Shown piece by piece: positions 49,967 to 51,507 of a DNA stretch of 51,507 bases. The notes under the pieces are model-generated. The model saw only the letters and a program-made list of their open reading frames with translations. It was not told the DNA's origin and searched no databases. The position numbers and the translations under genes are program-made. Source of the stretch: an uncultured Ruminococcus sp. (lineage in GTDB: Bacteria; Bacillota; Clostridia; Oscillospirales; Acutalibacteraceae); contig CADACB010000022.1 of NCBI GenBank assembly GCA_902786345.1, forward strand, positions 1-51,507, read 5' to 3'. Positions within the stretch are counted from its first letter, which is position 1. Each line of letters opens with the position of its first letter.

Positions 49967-51507
49967 GTCTTGTTTGGTTTCTTTTGTTACGTCAGTTTCG
50001 TTCGGGAGAGCGAAGATTCCGATGTAGCGAAAGTAGATATCAATATGCTGCGGTGAGGTTTGGCTGTGCTTTTTCTCGCGCTCGTGAACAACGATTTTGC
50101 TGATGAAGGTTCGCAGCACCTCCGGTGTCAGCTCCTGAATACACACATACTTTCTGACAATTTTGAGGAATTTTTGAACATTGGTACACTCGCATTTGAG
50201 TGTATCAATTTCTTTTTGTAAATCAGGAATTGATTGCTCAAGCTCCTTTTGCTCATCGTTGAAATCAAGGGATAACATTCTGTACTGCTCGTCGCTAATA
50301 CGACCAAGTACGTTATCCTCATACAAGCGCTTGAAAAGCGATTTCAGTTCCACGATGCGCTTTTCGGCTTTTGACAGTTCAGCAGTTTTAGCGTTCAATT
50401 CTTTCCTGTACTGTGAGGAAGTCTTTTTACTGATGTAATCGGTAAACTCCTTCGTGTTATTTCTCGCGTAGTAGATTGCCTTATTAATTTCTTCAAGAAC
50501 AATCTCATCAAGCACAACCTCTCGAATAGAATGCGGCGTACATTTTTCTTCACCAACGTGCTTGTGATAGTTTCCACAGATAAAACTGTAGCTTTCACGT
50601 TTGATTGTTCTTCCTCGGTAAAGATGATGCTTTCTGCCGCAGTCAGCGCAGTAAATTAGTCCGCTGTATTTGTTAATCTCACCCATACGGGTTTTGCGGA
50701 TTCTTCCTTCGCGTACCTTATGGACAATGTCCCAAGTTTCTTGGTCAATAATTGCCTCATGAGTATTCTCGAACCTCAATTGCTCTTCTTTAGGAACTTT
50801 TATGGTTCGCTTGTCCTTGAATGAAGCTATCCTTGTACGGCAGTTAATGGTGTGACCGAGATAGATTTCGTTATCAAGGATATTAGCAATCGTATGCCAA
50901 TCCCAGTTATATGGATTTTCAATATCAGTGTGAGTACCATACTTGCCTTCTTTTTGGAAACGATATAATGTGGGTTTGAGAATTTTCTTTTCTTTTAATG
51001 CTTTTGCAATATTACTCGGTCCGATACATTTAGAACACATGGAAAATATCATTCTTACCACCGGAGCGGTTTCCTCGTTTATCAGGAGATGACATTCTTT
51101 TCCGCTGTCAGGGTCACGGCGGTAACCGTATGGAATGGTTGTTCCCAAGCGTTGACCCCGCTCGGCTTTCGCCTTGAACACAGCGCGGATTTTCTTGCTT
51201 GTGTCACGGGCGTACCATTCGTTAAACAGATTCTTGAACGGTGCCAGCTCATTATTATCACTGAACAGAGAGTCGTAATTATCATTGATAGCAATGTACC
51301 TGACACCATATCTCGGAAATACGAACTCGGTGTAGTTGCCGACCTCGATATAATTCCTGCCGAGACGGGATAAGTCTTTCGTGATAACAATTCCGACTTT
51401 GCCTGTTTCAATCAGCTTATACATCTCCTGAAAGCCGGGACGGTCGAAGCTGACGCCTGAGTAGCCGTCGTCAACAAACACGCGAATGTTAGGAAAGCAA
51501 TTATCCT
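49949..51507 (-). CDS. Large serine recombinase, 5' end outside the window
   Basis: The frame continues through the window edge (DNCFPNIRVFVDDGYSG); Met/GTG at 51481 is internal. Visible: the second half of the resolvase domain (ITKDLSRLGRNYIEVG), the recombinase domain (GTTIPYGYRRDP ... ILDNEIYLGH), a zinc ribbon (CADCGRK ... CGNYHKHVGEEKC), a long coiled coil (about 350-450) and a DUF4368-type end (SPQHIDIYFRYIGIF). This layout is that of TnpX/TndX enzymes of Tn4451/Tn5397-type elements. The catalytic Ser lies in the missing N-terminus. It is the end gene of an integrated element placed right after rpoD. Confidence 0.92.
   Translation of the reverse strand, partial: DNCFPNIRVFVDDGYSGVSFDRPGFQEMYKLIETGKVGIVITKDLSRLGRNYIEVGNYTEFVFPRYGVRYIAINDNYDSLFSDNNELAPFKNLFNEWYARDTSKKIRAVFKAKAERGQRLGTTIPYGYRRDPDSGKECHLLINEETAPVVRMIFSMCSKCIGPSNIAKALKEKKILKPTLYRFQKEGKYGTHTDIENPYNWDWHTIANILDNEIYLGHTINCRTRIASFKDKRTIKVPKEEQLRFENTHEAIIDQETWDIVHKVREGRIRKTRMGEINKYSGLIYCADCGRKHHLYRGRTIKRESYSFICGNYHKHVGEEKCTPHSIREVVLDEIVLEEINKAIYYARNNTKEFTDYISKKTSSQYRKELNAKTAELSKAEKRIVELKSLFKRLYEDNVLGRISDEQYRMLSLDFNDEQKELEQSIPDLQKEIDTLKCECTNVQKFLKIVRKYVCIQELTPEVLRTFISKIVVHEREKKHSQTSPQHIDIYFRYIGIFALPNETDVTKETKQDKRRTT

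Overview
The window looks like a chromosomal segment of a low-GC, endospore-forming member of the Clostridia, most like the Ruminococcaceae/Oscillospirales. The evidence is a gerA-type germination operon, a BofA homologue, LexA, Rex, RicT (YaaT) next to holB, a Tyr T-box, an SdpR/SdpI pair, AGGAGG ribosome sites, and near-consensus sigma-A promoters with 17-nt spacers. I did no database search; names rest on motifs and remembered family sequences.

Left edge (1-1.2 kb): a small mobile-element-type ORF, a phased cluster of ATTAGCA sites, an intact tRNA-Arg(CCU) and, upstream of it, a promoter-bearing 5' half of a second tRNA-Arg. 1.2-13 kb: an M14 peptidase, lon-ysxC, then envelope and spore genes (M23 peptidase, FN3-VanY lipoprotein, DUF421/DUF4363 pair, gerA followed by a gerB-gerC gene fusion). 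13.4-19.2 kb, minus strand: murC followed by a tight polyamine run (speD, Orn/Lys/Arg decarboxylase, speE, carboxyspermidine dehydrogenase). 19.2-24.3 kb is gene-poor and repeat-rich, with bofA, two small lipoproteins and lexA.

24-34.9 kb: a T-box-controlled tyrS, then nusB, a TsaD paralogue and glmM, a glycosyltransferase, rpsO, pnp, two flavin enzymes around a Cys-rich small protein, and rex. 35.2-37.2 kb is an accessory island: a DUF4160 toxin-antitoxin-like pair, sdpRI with two palindromic operators, and tRNA-Pro and tRNA-Gln. 37.4-49.9 kb: ricT-holB, a Tic20-like membrane protein, ilvB-ilvN-ilvC, an RlmI-like methyltransferase, rpmE, a YigZ protein, a cupin, and dgt-dnaG-rpoD. Directly after rpoD, in convergent orientation, is a large serine recombinase cut by the window edge, marking the end of an integrative element.

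The most notable signals are: (i) a dispersed repeat family whose three clear copies lie in the same orientation just upstream of promoters; (ii) the GerAB-GerAC fusion with an internal lipobox; (iii) murC joined to a polyamine operon that carries enzymes of two spermidine routes; (iv) the two-palindrome sdpRI control region; (v) the half-tRNA relic. I see no CRISPR array, no rRNA and no complete insertion sequence.
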